DNA from: JBBRCE01 sp038205115
GTDB taxonomy: Bacteria; Planctomycetota; Planctomycetia; Pirellulales; JBBRCE01
Length of the DNA: 15,596 nt
Reading direction: 5' to 3'
Assembly (NCBI GenBank): GCA_038205115.1
Contig: JBBRCE010000082.1
Span: 1 to 15,596 of the forward strand
Under the pieces are notes generated by a model, which saw only the letters and a list, made by a program, of their open reading frames with translations, did not search any database and was not told where the DNA came from. Position numbers and translations under genes: made by a program. Below are positions 1 to 6,805 of this stretch, one piece after another. Every line of letters begins with the position of its first letter. The first letter of the stretch is position 1.

Positions 1-140
1 ATCGCGACGTGCACGCCCGACAACCTAGACAACGACAAGAAGCACGCAGTCGTGGAGAGCCGGATGCGCTGAAAGGTGCAAGTCCGGTTCGGAGGGGGGC
101 CGAGAAGCGTTCTCGCTGAGACGCTTCCGGCCTACCCTAC
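1..140 (+). mobile_element. 3' end of a group II intron (domains V and VI)
   Basis: A textbook group II intron domain V lies at 57-90: 34 nt, starting GAGCCGGA and closing with TCCGGTTC. It has the AGC triad at 58-60 and a GAAA tetraloop at 71-74. Domain VI follows: GGCCG/GAAGCG pairs with CGCTTC/CGGCC, then CCTACCCTAC with a candidate branch-point A near 134. The 3' end is placed after AC at 140 because introns of this class end in AY and an ArdC reading frame resumes at once. Bases 1-56 would be domain IV or the end of the intron-encoded reverse transcriptase; I see no recognisable RT motif there. The rest of the intron is outside the window. The exact 3' splice site is inferred to within a few bases. 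Confidence 0.88.
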
Positions 141-661
141 TCGAACAGATCGAGGGACTTCCCGCACACTTCTACGCGCAGCCGGTGAACCCCCTGCCCC
201 TCTCAGAGCGCATCGAGCACGCGGACCGCTTTGTGACCGCGACCGGTGCCGCCATCCACCACGGCGGCAATCAGGCGTTTTACGCGCCATCACGCGACAT
301 GATCCAGCTTCCGCCGTTTGAGGCGTTCAAGGACAAGGAGAGCTATTATTCAACGGTGTTGCACGAGCTGACTCACGCGACTCGCCACGAGACACGGCTC
401 GCCCGTGACTTCGGCCGCCAGCGCTTCAGCGATGAAGGCTATGCTCGCGAGGAACTGGTTGCGGAGCTTGGTTCCGCCTTCCTCTGCGCCGACCTCGGCA
501 TCACGCCCGACATCCGGGAGGATCACGCCGCCTATCTCGGCCACTGGCTCAAGATCCTCAAGGACGACACACGCGCCATCTTCTCGGCCGCCGCTCATGC
601 GCAACGCGCCGCTGACTTCCTGCAGCAGCTTCAACCGTCTCCGGTTGAGCAAGCGGCTTGA
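141..661 (+). pseudogene. ardC: ArdC-like antirestriction protein, 3' exon interrupted by a group II intron
   Basis: An open frame runs from the intron junction to TGA at 659-661. Its first residues are EQIEGLPAHFY, typical of the middle of ArdC, before the zincin-like metallopeptidase domain. The metal-binding motif HELTHATRH is present, followed by EELVAELGSAFL, which supplies the expected downstream glutamate. ArdC proteins are about 300 residues, bind DNA and protect incoming plasmid DNA from restriction; here the N-terminal ssDNA-binding half lies beyond the intron, outside the window. A GTG at 185 could start a shorter protein, but homology continues upstream of it, so this is a 3' exon rather than a gene start. 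If the intron still splices, full-length ArdC could be made; that cannot be judged here. Confidence 0.85.
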
Positions 662-693
662 TCGCGGCCTCTTTAAACGGGTTATTAACATGC

Positions 694-725
694 TTGACCT
701 TACACTTAAGTGTAAGGTGTACGAT
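694..725 (+). promoter_or_regulatory. MerR-type promoter and operator
   Basis: A -35 box TTGACC (694-699) and a -10-like box TACGAT (720-725) are separated by 20 bp, the over-long spacer expected for MerR-family control. The spacer holds a perfect 22-bp palindrome at 697-718, half-site ACCTTACACTT. The ACCTT...AAGGT arms resemble CueR-type copper operators. The site precedes its own regulator gene. With this -10, transcription would start near 731-732, leaving almost no leader and cutting off the Shine-Dalgarno at 727-732. Confidence 0.8.
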
Positions 726-739
726 TAGGAGGTATGACA

Positions 740-1201
740 ATGGTGAACAGGAAAAATGAGCTTATGAACATTGGCCAGGTCGCCCGTGCTGCCGGCGTGG
801 CAACCACCGCCCTCAGGTACTACGAGCGTGAGGGCGTACTTGTTCCCAAGGGACGAAGCGAGGCGGGATACCGGCTCTACGACCAGCGAGCGGTCGAGCA
901 GCTGGCGTTCATCCGCTCGGCCCAGGCCGTGGGGTTCACGCTGGAAGACATCCACATGCTACTCGACAGTAACGGCGATAGGCAAAGACCTTCCAAAAAG
1001 GATGTCCAGGCGCTCATCGAAAAGCGGCTTGGTGAAGTTGAGCAGAAGATGAAAGATCTAAAGCGAGTATCGGCGGCCTTGAGGGACGCCCTCCAAAAAT
1101 GCCGGCAGTCGGAAGGTGCGTGTCCGGTTCTCACAGACCTCCACGCCCAGGAAAAGAATAAAACCCGTTCCGAGGTGAAACGTGGAACCAGGGGAAAATA
1201 G
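740..1201 (+). CDS. MerR-family metal-responsive regulator (CueR-like)
   Basis: The protein is a dimeric DNA-binding activator: an N-terminal winged HTH (NIGQVARAAGVATTALRYYE), RLYD wing motif, long dimerisation helix, and a C-terminal metal loop with two cysteines, CRQSEGAC (C121 and C128 from this start). That paired-Cys loop is typical of CueR/HMR-type sensors. MerR-type Hg sensors and ZntR carry an extra cysteine at the start of the dimerisation helix; there is none here, only Ser85 nearby, which fits a monovalent ion (Cu+, Ag+ or Au+). ATG 740 is chosen because AGGAGG lies 7 nt upstream; ATG 734 and ATG 764 (MNIGQVARAAG, the commonest MerR start) are alternatives. The gene end overlaps the next gene by 20 nt. 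The basic tail KNKTRSEVKRGTRGK is an extension with no known role. The metal is inferred. Confidence 0.85.
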   Translation: MVNRKNELMNIGQVARAAGVATTALRYYEREGVLVPKGRSEAGYRLYDQRAVEQLAFIRSAQAVGFTLEDIHMLLDSNGDRQRPSKKDVQALIEKRLGEVEQKMKDLKRVSAALRDALQKCRQSEGACPVLTDLHAQEKNKTRSEVKRGTRGK

Positions 1202-1547
1202 ATCTCTTAAGAGCATTTTGCTCTTATGCGTCATCGCTCTCGCGGGCGGTCTTGTCTTCGCCCATCCCTTGCGGGCAGAGCTCGCGCAGATGACACAGAT
1301 TCCCGCAAGCGTCCAGCTGAAGACCGTGAGTTTTTCCGTCGAGGGGATGTCTTGCGGGTCGTGCGTGGCTTCGGTGAAGCGCGCGGTGAAAGCTTTGGAC
1401 GGTGTGACCATGGTTGACGTGAGCCTCGCCGATAGGCGGGCCCGCGTTCAATACATCGAGGGAAAAGTGACGCCTGACAGCATCGCGGCGGCTGTCCGGC
1501 AGCTGGGCTATAAGGCCGGGGAGCCGGCCGGGGAGACTGGCCCATGA
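1182..1547 (+). CDS. exported heavy-metal-associated (HMA, MerP-like) protein
   Basis: This is a 121-residue protein with an N-terminal signal sequence (hydrophobic segment about residues 10-28; cleavage plausible after VFA or LRA) and one ferredoxin-like HMA domain (about 47-112). The metal site GMSCGSC places cysteines at 58 and 61. It should bind a soft metal ion in the periplasm, as MerP does in mercury operons. The start is GTG 1182, with GAGG at 1172-1175. It overlaps the regulator gene upstream by 20 nt, and its stop overlaps the next start as ATGA, so it is translationally coupled on both sides. No lipobox is seen. It may hand metal to the membrane protein that follows; that is inference from gene order. 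Confidence 0.82.
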   Translation: MEPGENRSLKSILLLCVIALAGGLVFAHPLRAELAQMTQIPASVQLKTVSFSVEGMSCGSCVASVKRAVKALDGVTMVDVSLADRRARVQYIEGKVTPDSIAAAVRQLGYKAGEPAGETGP

Positions 1548-2230
1548 CGCTCGAAGACTTTCTCCATTCCTCTGGCTCAAGCCTTCCCCTCGGTTCTGTG
1601 TGGGCTCCGGGCATTGCCCTCTTTGCCGGCGTAGTGGCAAGTGCAGTTTGTCCCTGTACCCTTCCCATGGGCCTTGGAATGGTGGGTATGGCCGGAGCGT
1701 CTGAAACACAAAGCCGGAGTCGCGGTATTTTAATCGCACTTTCATTTTTCGCGGGGATCATCGTCAATCTCGCCATTCTTGGGGCCGTCGCCGGCCATAT
1801 AGGGGCGGTCCTCACGGAATCCTTCGGGAAGTACTGGACCTTCATTATGGCAGTCGTCTCCCTCATCGCTGCCGGCGTGGTCTTTTTCGGACCACAGCTT
1901 CCGGTGGAGAGACTTACCGCACTCCGGAAACCGGGTCTCGCGGGAGTTTTCGCATACGGATTTATTTTTAGCCTCGGCACCTCGGCCGCTCCGCTTCTTT
2001 TGCTGCTGACGATTTCTGCGGCACAGGCGAACTCTCTTTATGGGCTTCTTCTCGCGGTTGCCTTCGGAGTTGGCAGAGGCCTTCCCTTCCTTCTGATCGG
2101 GGTCTTCGCCGGTACGGCGGTGCGGCTTACGCGGCTCGGGCTGTGGCGGCGACCGATCCAGATTTTGAGCGGTTCCGTCCTTTTTATTGTGAGTATTTAT
2201 TATGCCAGGGCGTTCATGTCCCTGGTCTGA
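1544..2230 (+). CDS. CcdA/DsbD-like membrane protein with a single CPC motif
   Basis: A 228-residue, almost wholly hydrophobic protein with about six transmembrane segments. The layout matches CcdA/DsbD_2 family proteins: a first segment ending in CPCTLP and a later one with SLGTSAAPLLLLL at the place where the second redox cysteine normally sits. Only two cysteines exist in the protein, C36 and C38, both in the first segment. A CcdA that passes electrons across the membrane needs one cysteine in each half, so this one is unlikely to be an ordinary thiol shuttle. A metal-conducting or metal-relay role, with CPC playing the part of the MerT cysteine pair, is an inference from its MerP-like partner. 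The gene starts inside the stop of the HMA gene (ATGA) and ends 15 nt before the ATPase gene. Confidence 0.75.
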   Translation: MTLEDFLHSSGSSLPLGSVWAPGIALFAGVVASAVCPCTLPMGLGMVGMAGASETQSRSRGILIALSFFAGIIVNLAILGAVAGHIGAVLTESFGKYWTFIMAVVSLIAAGVVFFGPQLPVERLTALRKPGLAGVFAYGFIFSLGTSAAPLLLLLTISAAQANSLYGLLLAVAFGVGRGLPFLLIGVFAGTAVRLTRLGLWRRPIQILSGSVLFIVSIYYARAFMSLV

Positions 2231-2245
2231 ACACGGAGGTGTCGT

Positions 2246-4642
2246 ATGGCAACTGAAACTGTGCAAATGAAAGTCTCGGGGCTCATGTGCTCTTTCTGCA
2301 CGATGAGTGTCGAGAAGGCATTGAAGCGCTATCCCGGCGTCAAGAGCGTCATGGTGAACCTGGTGCATGGGATTGTCTTGGTCGAGGCGGACACCTCGAA
2401 GATGAGCCGCCCCGCACTGGCTGAAGCTGTCGAAAAACTCGGCTACAGCGTCTCCGTGACGGAGGTCCAGCAGTACGCAACCGATGCAGCCCTGTTCGGT
2501 CTCATCAAGCAGCGCGGCATGATCGGCATGGCCGTCTCGCTGATCGATCTCATTGTCGATCCGCTGAACCTCTTCGGACTTCCCGCCTATCCACGGGCGC
2601 TCTTCAGTCTGGCCGTCGCGGCGTTTGTCCTGTTTTGGGTCGGCTATCCCATCCTCAGGAAGACTTTGATGGCCATCGGTCAGCGCGTCATCAATGCGAA
2701 CGTGCTCCTTTCTGCGGGAGCGTGGGGCTCGCTCATCGTGGGATCTCTTTCTCTTTACGATCCTCGCTGGCCGAACTTTCTCCCAGTGGCGGCATGGCTC
2801 ATGTCGCTCCATCTGTTCTTTGGCTACTTCAAGCTGGATACCCGCCGGAAGGCCTCCGAGGCGGTGCGGAAACTCCTCTCGCTTCAACCGCCCCGTGCCC
2901 GAGTTCTACGTGGCGAGCAACTGATTGACGTCCTGACAAAAGATGTCGCCGTGAGCGAACTGGTTGTCGTTCGCCCCGGTAAGCGCATTCCGCTCGACGG
3001 AGAAGTGATCGAGGGGACGGCAAGCGTTGATGAATCCAGCTTCACCGGAGAATCGGTCCCCGCCACAAAAGAGACGGGCTCAAAGGTCATCGGCGGGACG
3101 CTCAATCTCGATGGTGCGCTGCAAGTAAGAGTCACCAAGGTCGGAGAGGACAGTTTCTTAAACCAGATCGTGCGTCTCATGGCTCAGATTGCCGAGCGGA
3201 AACCATCGATTGAACTGATGGCTGATTGGCTGATGAATTATTACGGCCCGGTGGTCATCGCCGCGGGCATTCTGGCCTTTGCCGGCTGGATGTTCGTCAC
3301 GGGCGATATCCTCATGGCGAGCGTGGTCCTGCTGACCACAATCATCATGGGCTACCCTTGCGCTCTCGGAATCACTACCCCCATGCTTGCGGCGATCGCG
3401 GGCGGCAAGGGGATTTCGATTGGACTTCTTGTCAAGGCAAGCGAGGTCTTCCACGGGCTTTCTATCGTGAACACAATGGTCTTCGACAAAACGGGGACGC
3501 TGACTTACGGCCGGCCGACCGTGACCGATGTCATCACCTTCGATCTTGAACGCGGAGAAGTGCTGGGGATTGCCGGGGCAGTCGAGGTCCAATCCGAACA
3601 CCCAGTCGGCCAGGCGATCGGCTTTTATGCTGAACGGGAAGGAGCGAAGAAACCTGTTGTTCAAGGCTTCCGCGCCACGCCCGGAAAGGGGGTGTCAGCG
3701 ACTCTCGACGGAATGGAGATCATCGCCGGAAAGCCGTCTTTTATCGAGGAACGCGGGATTACATTCGCCGAAAATGTGCGCTCTCATATAGAAGCCCTGA
3801 ATGCTCAGGGGAAGACGGTCGTGGTCGTCGCCCGCGGGAACAAAGTGATCGGGGCCATTGCGCTTCAGGATACGCCGCGTCGCGGTGCCGCACGGGTTAT
3901 CGCGCGGCTCCGGGATATGGGCGTGAAGACGGTCATGCTCACGGGCGATGCGAGGAGAGTGGCCGAAGCAATCGGGAAGACGCTCGGCATTGATGAGGTC
4001 CGGGCTGAGCTTTTGCCTGCAGACAAAGTGGCCGCGATCGAGACGCTTCAGAAAGCGGGTCGCAACGTGGCGATGGTCGGGGATGGCATCAACGACGCCC
4101 CGGCGCTCGCGCAGGCGGATGTCGGCATCGCCATCGGTGCCGGAACGGATGTGGCCATTGAGTCGGCCGGTGTCATTCTTATCGGTGACAGGCTCGACGA
4201 CGTAGTGAGTGCGCTCACGCTGGGGAAGGCGAGCTACCGCACGCTTACGGGGAACGTGATCGTCGCCGTGCTTTTTAACTTCGTCGGGATGACGCTTGCG
4301 GCTCTTGGGTACATCACGCCGCTCCTGGCGATCGCCTTTATGATCGTGAGCATCTTCGCCATTCTCTTGAACACCCTCCGCATTCGTGGCATCGACCTTG
4401 GACGGGAAGAGGTAGAAGACAGGGGGCCGCTTGCCGACGTGGAGCTGTTTGTTCCCAACATGGTTTGCGAAGGGTGCGCCTCGAAGATCAGCACGGCTTT
4501 AAAAGCCGTGCCAGGCGTCCGTGAGGTTAAATCTAAGGTGCCGCAGAAGCACGTTTACGTTCAGTACGAGCCGGGCCAGGTCCATATGGAGCAACTGAAG
4601 GACGCAGTTAGCAAGGTTGGCTTCACGGCTGTCGAGGCATAG
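2246..4642 (+). CDS. P1B-type heavy-metal ATPase, YPC variant with N- and C-terminal HMA domains
   Basis: A 798-residue inner-membrane metal pump. In order: N-terminal HMA domain (about 5-70, C15-S-F-C18), membrane segments, actuator loop with TGES (267-270), the transport-site segment GYPCALG (Y370-P371-C372), DKTGT with phosphorylated D414, SEHPVG of the nucleotide domain, GDGIND (from G612), final membrane pair, and a second HMA domain at the C-terminus with MVCEGC (C741, C744). All catalytic ATPase motifs are intact. The ion-site residues differ from Cu+ pumps: CPC is YPC, the YN pair is FN, and MxxSS is MxxSI. Substrate is therefore uncertain; soft monovalent metal is likely given the regulator and HMA domains. 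GGAGG lies just upstream of ATG 2246. It is the last gene of the operon. Confidence 0.9.
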   Translation: MATETVQMKVSGLMCSFCTMSVEKALKRYPGVKSVMVNLVHGIVLVEADTSKMSRPALAEAVEKLGYSVSVTEVQQYATDAALFGLIKQRGMIGMAVSLIDLIVDPLNLFGLPAYPRALFSLAVAAFVLFWVGYPILRKTLMAIGQRVINANVLLSAGAWGSLIVGSLSLYDPRWPNFLPVAAWLMSLHLFFGYFKLDTRRKASEAVRKLLSLQPPRARVLRGEQLIDVLTKDVAVSELVVVRPGKRIPLDGEVIEGTASVDESSFTGESVPATKETGSKVIGGTLNLDGALQVRVTKVGEDSFLNQIVRLMAQIAERKPSIELMADWLMNYYGPVVIAAGILAFAGWMFVTGDILMASVVLLTTIIMGYPCALGITTPMLAAIAGGKGISIGLLVKASEVFHGLSIVNTMVFDKTGTLTYGRPTVTDVITFDLERGEVLGIAGAVEVQSEHPVGQAIGFYAEREGAKKPVVQGFRATPGKGVSATLDGMEIIAGKPSFIEERGITFAENVRSHIEALNAQGKTVVVVARGNKVIGAIALQDTPRRGAARVIARLRDMGVKTVMLTGDARRVAEAIGKTLGIDEVRAELLPADKVAAIETLQKAGRNVAMVGDGINDAPALAQADVGIAIGAGTDVAIESAGVILIGDRLDDVVSALTLGKASYRTLTGNVIVAVLFNFVGMTLAALGYITPLLAIAFMIVSIFAILLNTLRIRGIDLGREEVEDRGPLADVELFVPNMVCEGCASKISTALKAVPGVREVKSKVPQKHVYVQYEPGQVHMEQLKDAVSKVGFTAVEA

Positions 4643-4660
4643 CAGGCTTCCGAACAAGGA

Positions 4661-4705
4661 TTTCTGCAGCAGCTCCAACTGCGTCGGGTTGAACGGGCCG
4701 CGTGA
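4661..4705 (+). pseudogene. relic of an ArdC C-terminus
   Basis: Reading from 4661 gives FLQQLQLRRVERAA and a stop. The intact gene at 617-661 ends FLQQLQPSPVEQAA and a stop. By hand the two 45-bp stretches match at 34 positions, and substitutions sit mostly at third codon positions, so they descend from related but distinct ardC genes. Nothing convincing extends upstream, where the ATPase gene ends at 4642. The metal operon is thus bracketed by two ardC tails. Confidence 0.65.
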
Positions 4706-4713
4706 TTTCCATC

Positions 4714-4746
4714 GAGCCTCTGGCTTCACCGCCAGAGGCTCTTTTT
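4714..4746 (+). terminator. Rho-independent terminator
   Basis: An 11-bp perfect stem, GAGCCTCTGGC with GCCAGAGGCTC, and a 6-nt loop (TTCACC) are followed by TTTTT. It ends transcription of the metal operon and probably served the ardC gene whose tail lies just upstream. Confidence 0.92.
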
Positions 4747-4793
4747 ATGTCTACGGGGTCGCCTGTTTCCCACCCGACCGGATTCCGGTTGCT

Positions 4794-4821
4794 ATGTATC
4801 ATAACGGCCTTTATGATACAT
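4794..4821. repeat. 28-bp inverted repeat
   Basis: ATGTATCATAA and its exact complement are separated by CGGCCT. The repeat lies just before a short reading frame with a good ribosome-binding site (GGAG, then ATG 4838), so an operator or promoter element is likely. There is no T-run, so it is not a terminator. Confidence 0.6.
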
Positions 4822-4837
4822 TCATCGGAGTATGAGC

Positions 4838-4912
4838 ATGCCCTCAACTGCCCTGACCATAAATACTTCCACCAAATCAGCCGCCTCACCCGCTTCCTCC
4901 AAAACAACTTGA
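4838..4912 (+). pseudogene. short ORF resembling an integrase N-terminus
   Basis: GGAG at 4827-4830 is well placed for ATG 4838, which opens a 24-residue frame MPSTALTINTSTKSAASP... ending in TGA at 4910-4912. The start MPSTALT is close to MTSTALT at the start of the tyrosine recombinase at 5646; the first 21 nt match at 17 positions. The recombinase has no ribosome-binding site of its own. The simplest reading is that the vapBC module entered near the start of an integrase gene and left this stub, but a chance match in so short a piece cannot be excluded. Bases 4747-4793 and 4822-4837 show nothing else. Confidence 0.4.
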
Positions 4913-4937
4913 CTCGCTCTCTGTTCCGAGTCATAAT
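4909..4937 (+). promoter_or_regulatory. vapBC promoter with inverted repeat operator
   Basis: TTGACT (4909-4914) and CATAAT (4932-4937) lie 17 bp apart. An inverted repeat GACTCG (4911-4916) / CGAGTC (4927-4932) spans the spacer and overlaps both boxes, as expected for repression by the VapBC complex. Confidence 0.72.
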
Positions 4938-4974
4938 AAAGAAAGGTGGATAAGTTTCTACCATGGAGGATCGT

Positions 4975-5226
4975 ATGACCTTGAACATCAAAGACCCGGA
5001 AACGCACAAGCTCGCGCATGACCTTGCCAAACAAACAGGCGAGACTATGACGCGTGCCGTCACGCAGGCACTCCGAGAACGTCTGGAACGCGTCCAACGC
5101 CAGAGAAAGCCCGAAGCCACCGTTACCGAGCTGCTCGCCATCGGACGCCGCTGCGCCAACATGCTCAAAGGCAAGCCGACTGATCACGCCGACCTGCTCT
5201 ACGACGATCGTGGTATCCCGCGATGA
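4975..5226 (+). CDS. vapB: VapB-type antitoxin
   Basis: An 83-residue protein beginning MTLNIKDPETHKLAHDLAKQTGE, with the N-terminal strand-and-helix layout of the VapB/Rv0623 (ribbon-helix-helix) transcription-factor family and a C-terminal tail suited to wrapping the toxin (LLYDDRGIPR). It should neutralise VapC and repress the operon. ATG 4975 is preferred to ATG 4963 because GGAGG (4965-4969) stands 5 nt before it. The stop overlaps the toxin start as ATGA. Confidence 0.85.
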   Translation: MTLNIKDPETHKLAHDLAKQTGETMTRAVTQALRERLERVQRQRKPEATVTELLAIGRRCANMLKGKPTDHADLLYDDRGIPR

Positions 5227-5636
5227 TTGTGGATACTTCAGCCCTCCTCGCCATTCTCTTTAACGAAAGCGATGCGGAAACCTACGCCCGCGCCATCGCT
5301 CAAGCAGACGTCCCCCGCATTTCTGCGGCGAATTTCGTTGAAGCCGCGATCGTCATTGAAGCTCAAACCAAAAACAGCAGCAGCAGCCAGCTCGACGCCT
5401 TCATGCGTCGCGCCGGTATCGCCATTGAGCCTGTCACCGAGGAACAGGCGCATGTCGCACGCCAGGCCTACACCGACTTTGGCAAGGGTCGCCATTCCGC
5501 CGCTCTCAACTTCGGTGACTGCTTCGCCTACGCGCTCGCCAAAGTCACCGGCGATCCACTCCTCTTTAAGGGCAAAGATTTCAGCCAGACCGACATCACA
5601 CCAGCTATCGCCACCCACCCCAAACGAAGCAAATAG
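5223..5636 (+). CDS. vapC: VapC-type PIN-domain ribonuclease toxin
   Basis: A 137-residue PIN-domain protein, normal VapC length. The acidic metal-binding residues of the active site are visible: D4 in MIVDTSALLA, E40 in ISAANFVEA, D99 in NFGDCFAYALA and D119 in FKGKDF. VapC toxins cleave tRNA or rRNA with Mg2+ or Mn2+ and halt translation when VapB is lost. It overlaps vapB by 4 nt and ends 9 nt before the tyrosine recombinase gene, so the recombinase may be read on the same message. The pair probably stabilises the element. Confidence 0.9.
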   Translation: MIVDTSALLAILFNESDAETYARAIAQADVPRISAANFVEAAIVIEAQTKNSSSSQLDAFMRRAGIAIEPVTEEQAHVARQAYTDFGKGRHSAALNFGDCFAYALAKVTGDPLLFKGKDFSQTDITPAIATHPKRSK

Positions 5637-5645
5637 CTCAAAAAA

Positions 5646-6662
5646 ATGACCTCAACCGCTCTCACCGTTTCATTACCCAAAGCTCTTTCCAAAAGACTCG
5701 AGTCCCCTTCCGTCCCGGCGCTCATCCAGAACGCCGGCGAAGACGCCCTCACCCGCTTCCTTGAATTCTTCGCCGCCCAGATCCGCAACCGGAACACGCG
5801 CGAGGCCTACGCCCGCGCCGTTACCCAATTCTTTCACTGGCTCCCCTCTCATCGCATCAACACCCTCTCCGATATCCGGCCGCTCCATGTCGCGGCCTGG
5901 ATTGAACTCAAGACCAGAACCCAAGCACCGCTGACCGTCAAACAGCACCTGGCCGCACTGCGCCATCTCTTCGATTGGCTTGTGACCGGCCAGATCATCC
6001 CGGTCAACCCGGCCGCCGCTGTGCGCGGGCCGGTTCATTCCTATACAAAAGGCAAAACTCCAATTCTCACAGCTGAGGAAGCGAGGCACTTGCTCCGCTC
6101 CATTCCGCCCGACACGGTCACGAACCTCCGCGATCGCGCGTTGATTGCGCTCATGACCTATACGTTCGCCCGCGTCAGCGCGGCCCTTTCCATGAACGTC
6201 AAAGACGTATTCCCCAAACAGCACCGCCTTTGGGTCCGCCTGCTGGAGAAGGGCGGGAAGTATCACGAACTCCCCTGCCACCACAGCCTTGAAATTTATT
6301 TGCGGGAGTATATCGACGCGGCCGGCATCGGCGAGGACAAGGCGAAACCGCTGTTTCGCACCATCAACCGCACCACCAAGAAACTCAGCACCGACCGCCT
6401 TCAGCGATCGGAATCGTTGCGGATGATCCAGAGAAAAACCAGACAAGCAGGCATTGAAACCCCCGGTATCGGCAATCACACCTTCAGGGGAACCGGATCA
6501 CAGCCTATCTTTCACACCCGGATGCCAGGCTTGAACACGCGCAGCGCATGGCCGGTCATGCCGATCCTAAGACCACACGCCTTTACGATCGACGGTCAGA
6601 TACCATCTCGCTCGATGAAGTCGAGCGCATCGGTATTTAACAACTCGGCAATCTCTTCCTGA
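5646..6662 (+). pseudogene. tyrosine recombinase (integrase), frameshifted near its C-terminus
   Basis: The open frame gives 338 residues. An N-terminal SAM-like core-binding domain (about 30-120, NTREAYARAVTQFFHWL) is followed by the catalytic domain with R176 (TFARVSAAL) and HTFRGTG (H278, R281). After that the sequence is nonsense in this frame, while the next frame reads ITAYLSHPDARLEHAQRMAG, then H, and later TTRLYDRR...LDEVERIGI with stop at 6638-6640. One base is missing near 6495-6497. The catalytic GH (6554-6559) and tyrosine (6584-6586) are therefore out of frame and the product should be inactive, unless frameshifting occurs or the base is a sequencing error. No ribosome-binding site is seen before ATG 5646; it lies 9 nt after vapC. 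Confidence 0.85.
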
Positions 6663-6805
6663 TTCATCCTCTTTCCACCACAGGGAACTGACGGCTGCGT
6701 GCTCGAACCGAGCTATTTTGAACAGACTTCGCCATCTCCGAATGATAAGGTTTTTGTCAGAACCATTGATCGATCATCGACCCAACATTCACAAACGAAG
6801 GAGAG

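Noticed and set aside
1742..2887. Long minus-strand open frame of 381 codons opposite the CcdA-like and ATPase genes
   Set aside because: It lies wholly over two well-supported plus-strand genes, spans their junction, and has a low-complexity charged composition; it mirrors codon bias.
4754..4775. GGGGTCGCC near 4755 as another Tn3 terminal repeat
   Set aside because: Only the first few bases match; the ACGCTAAG inner end is absent.
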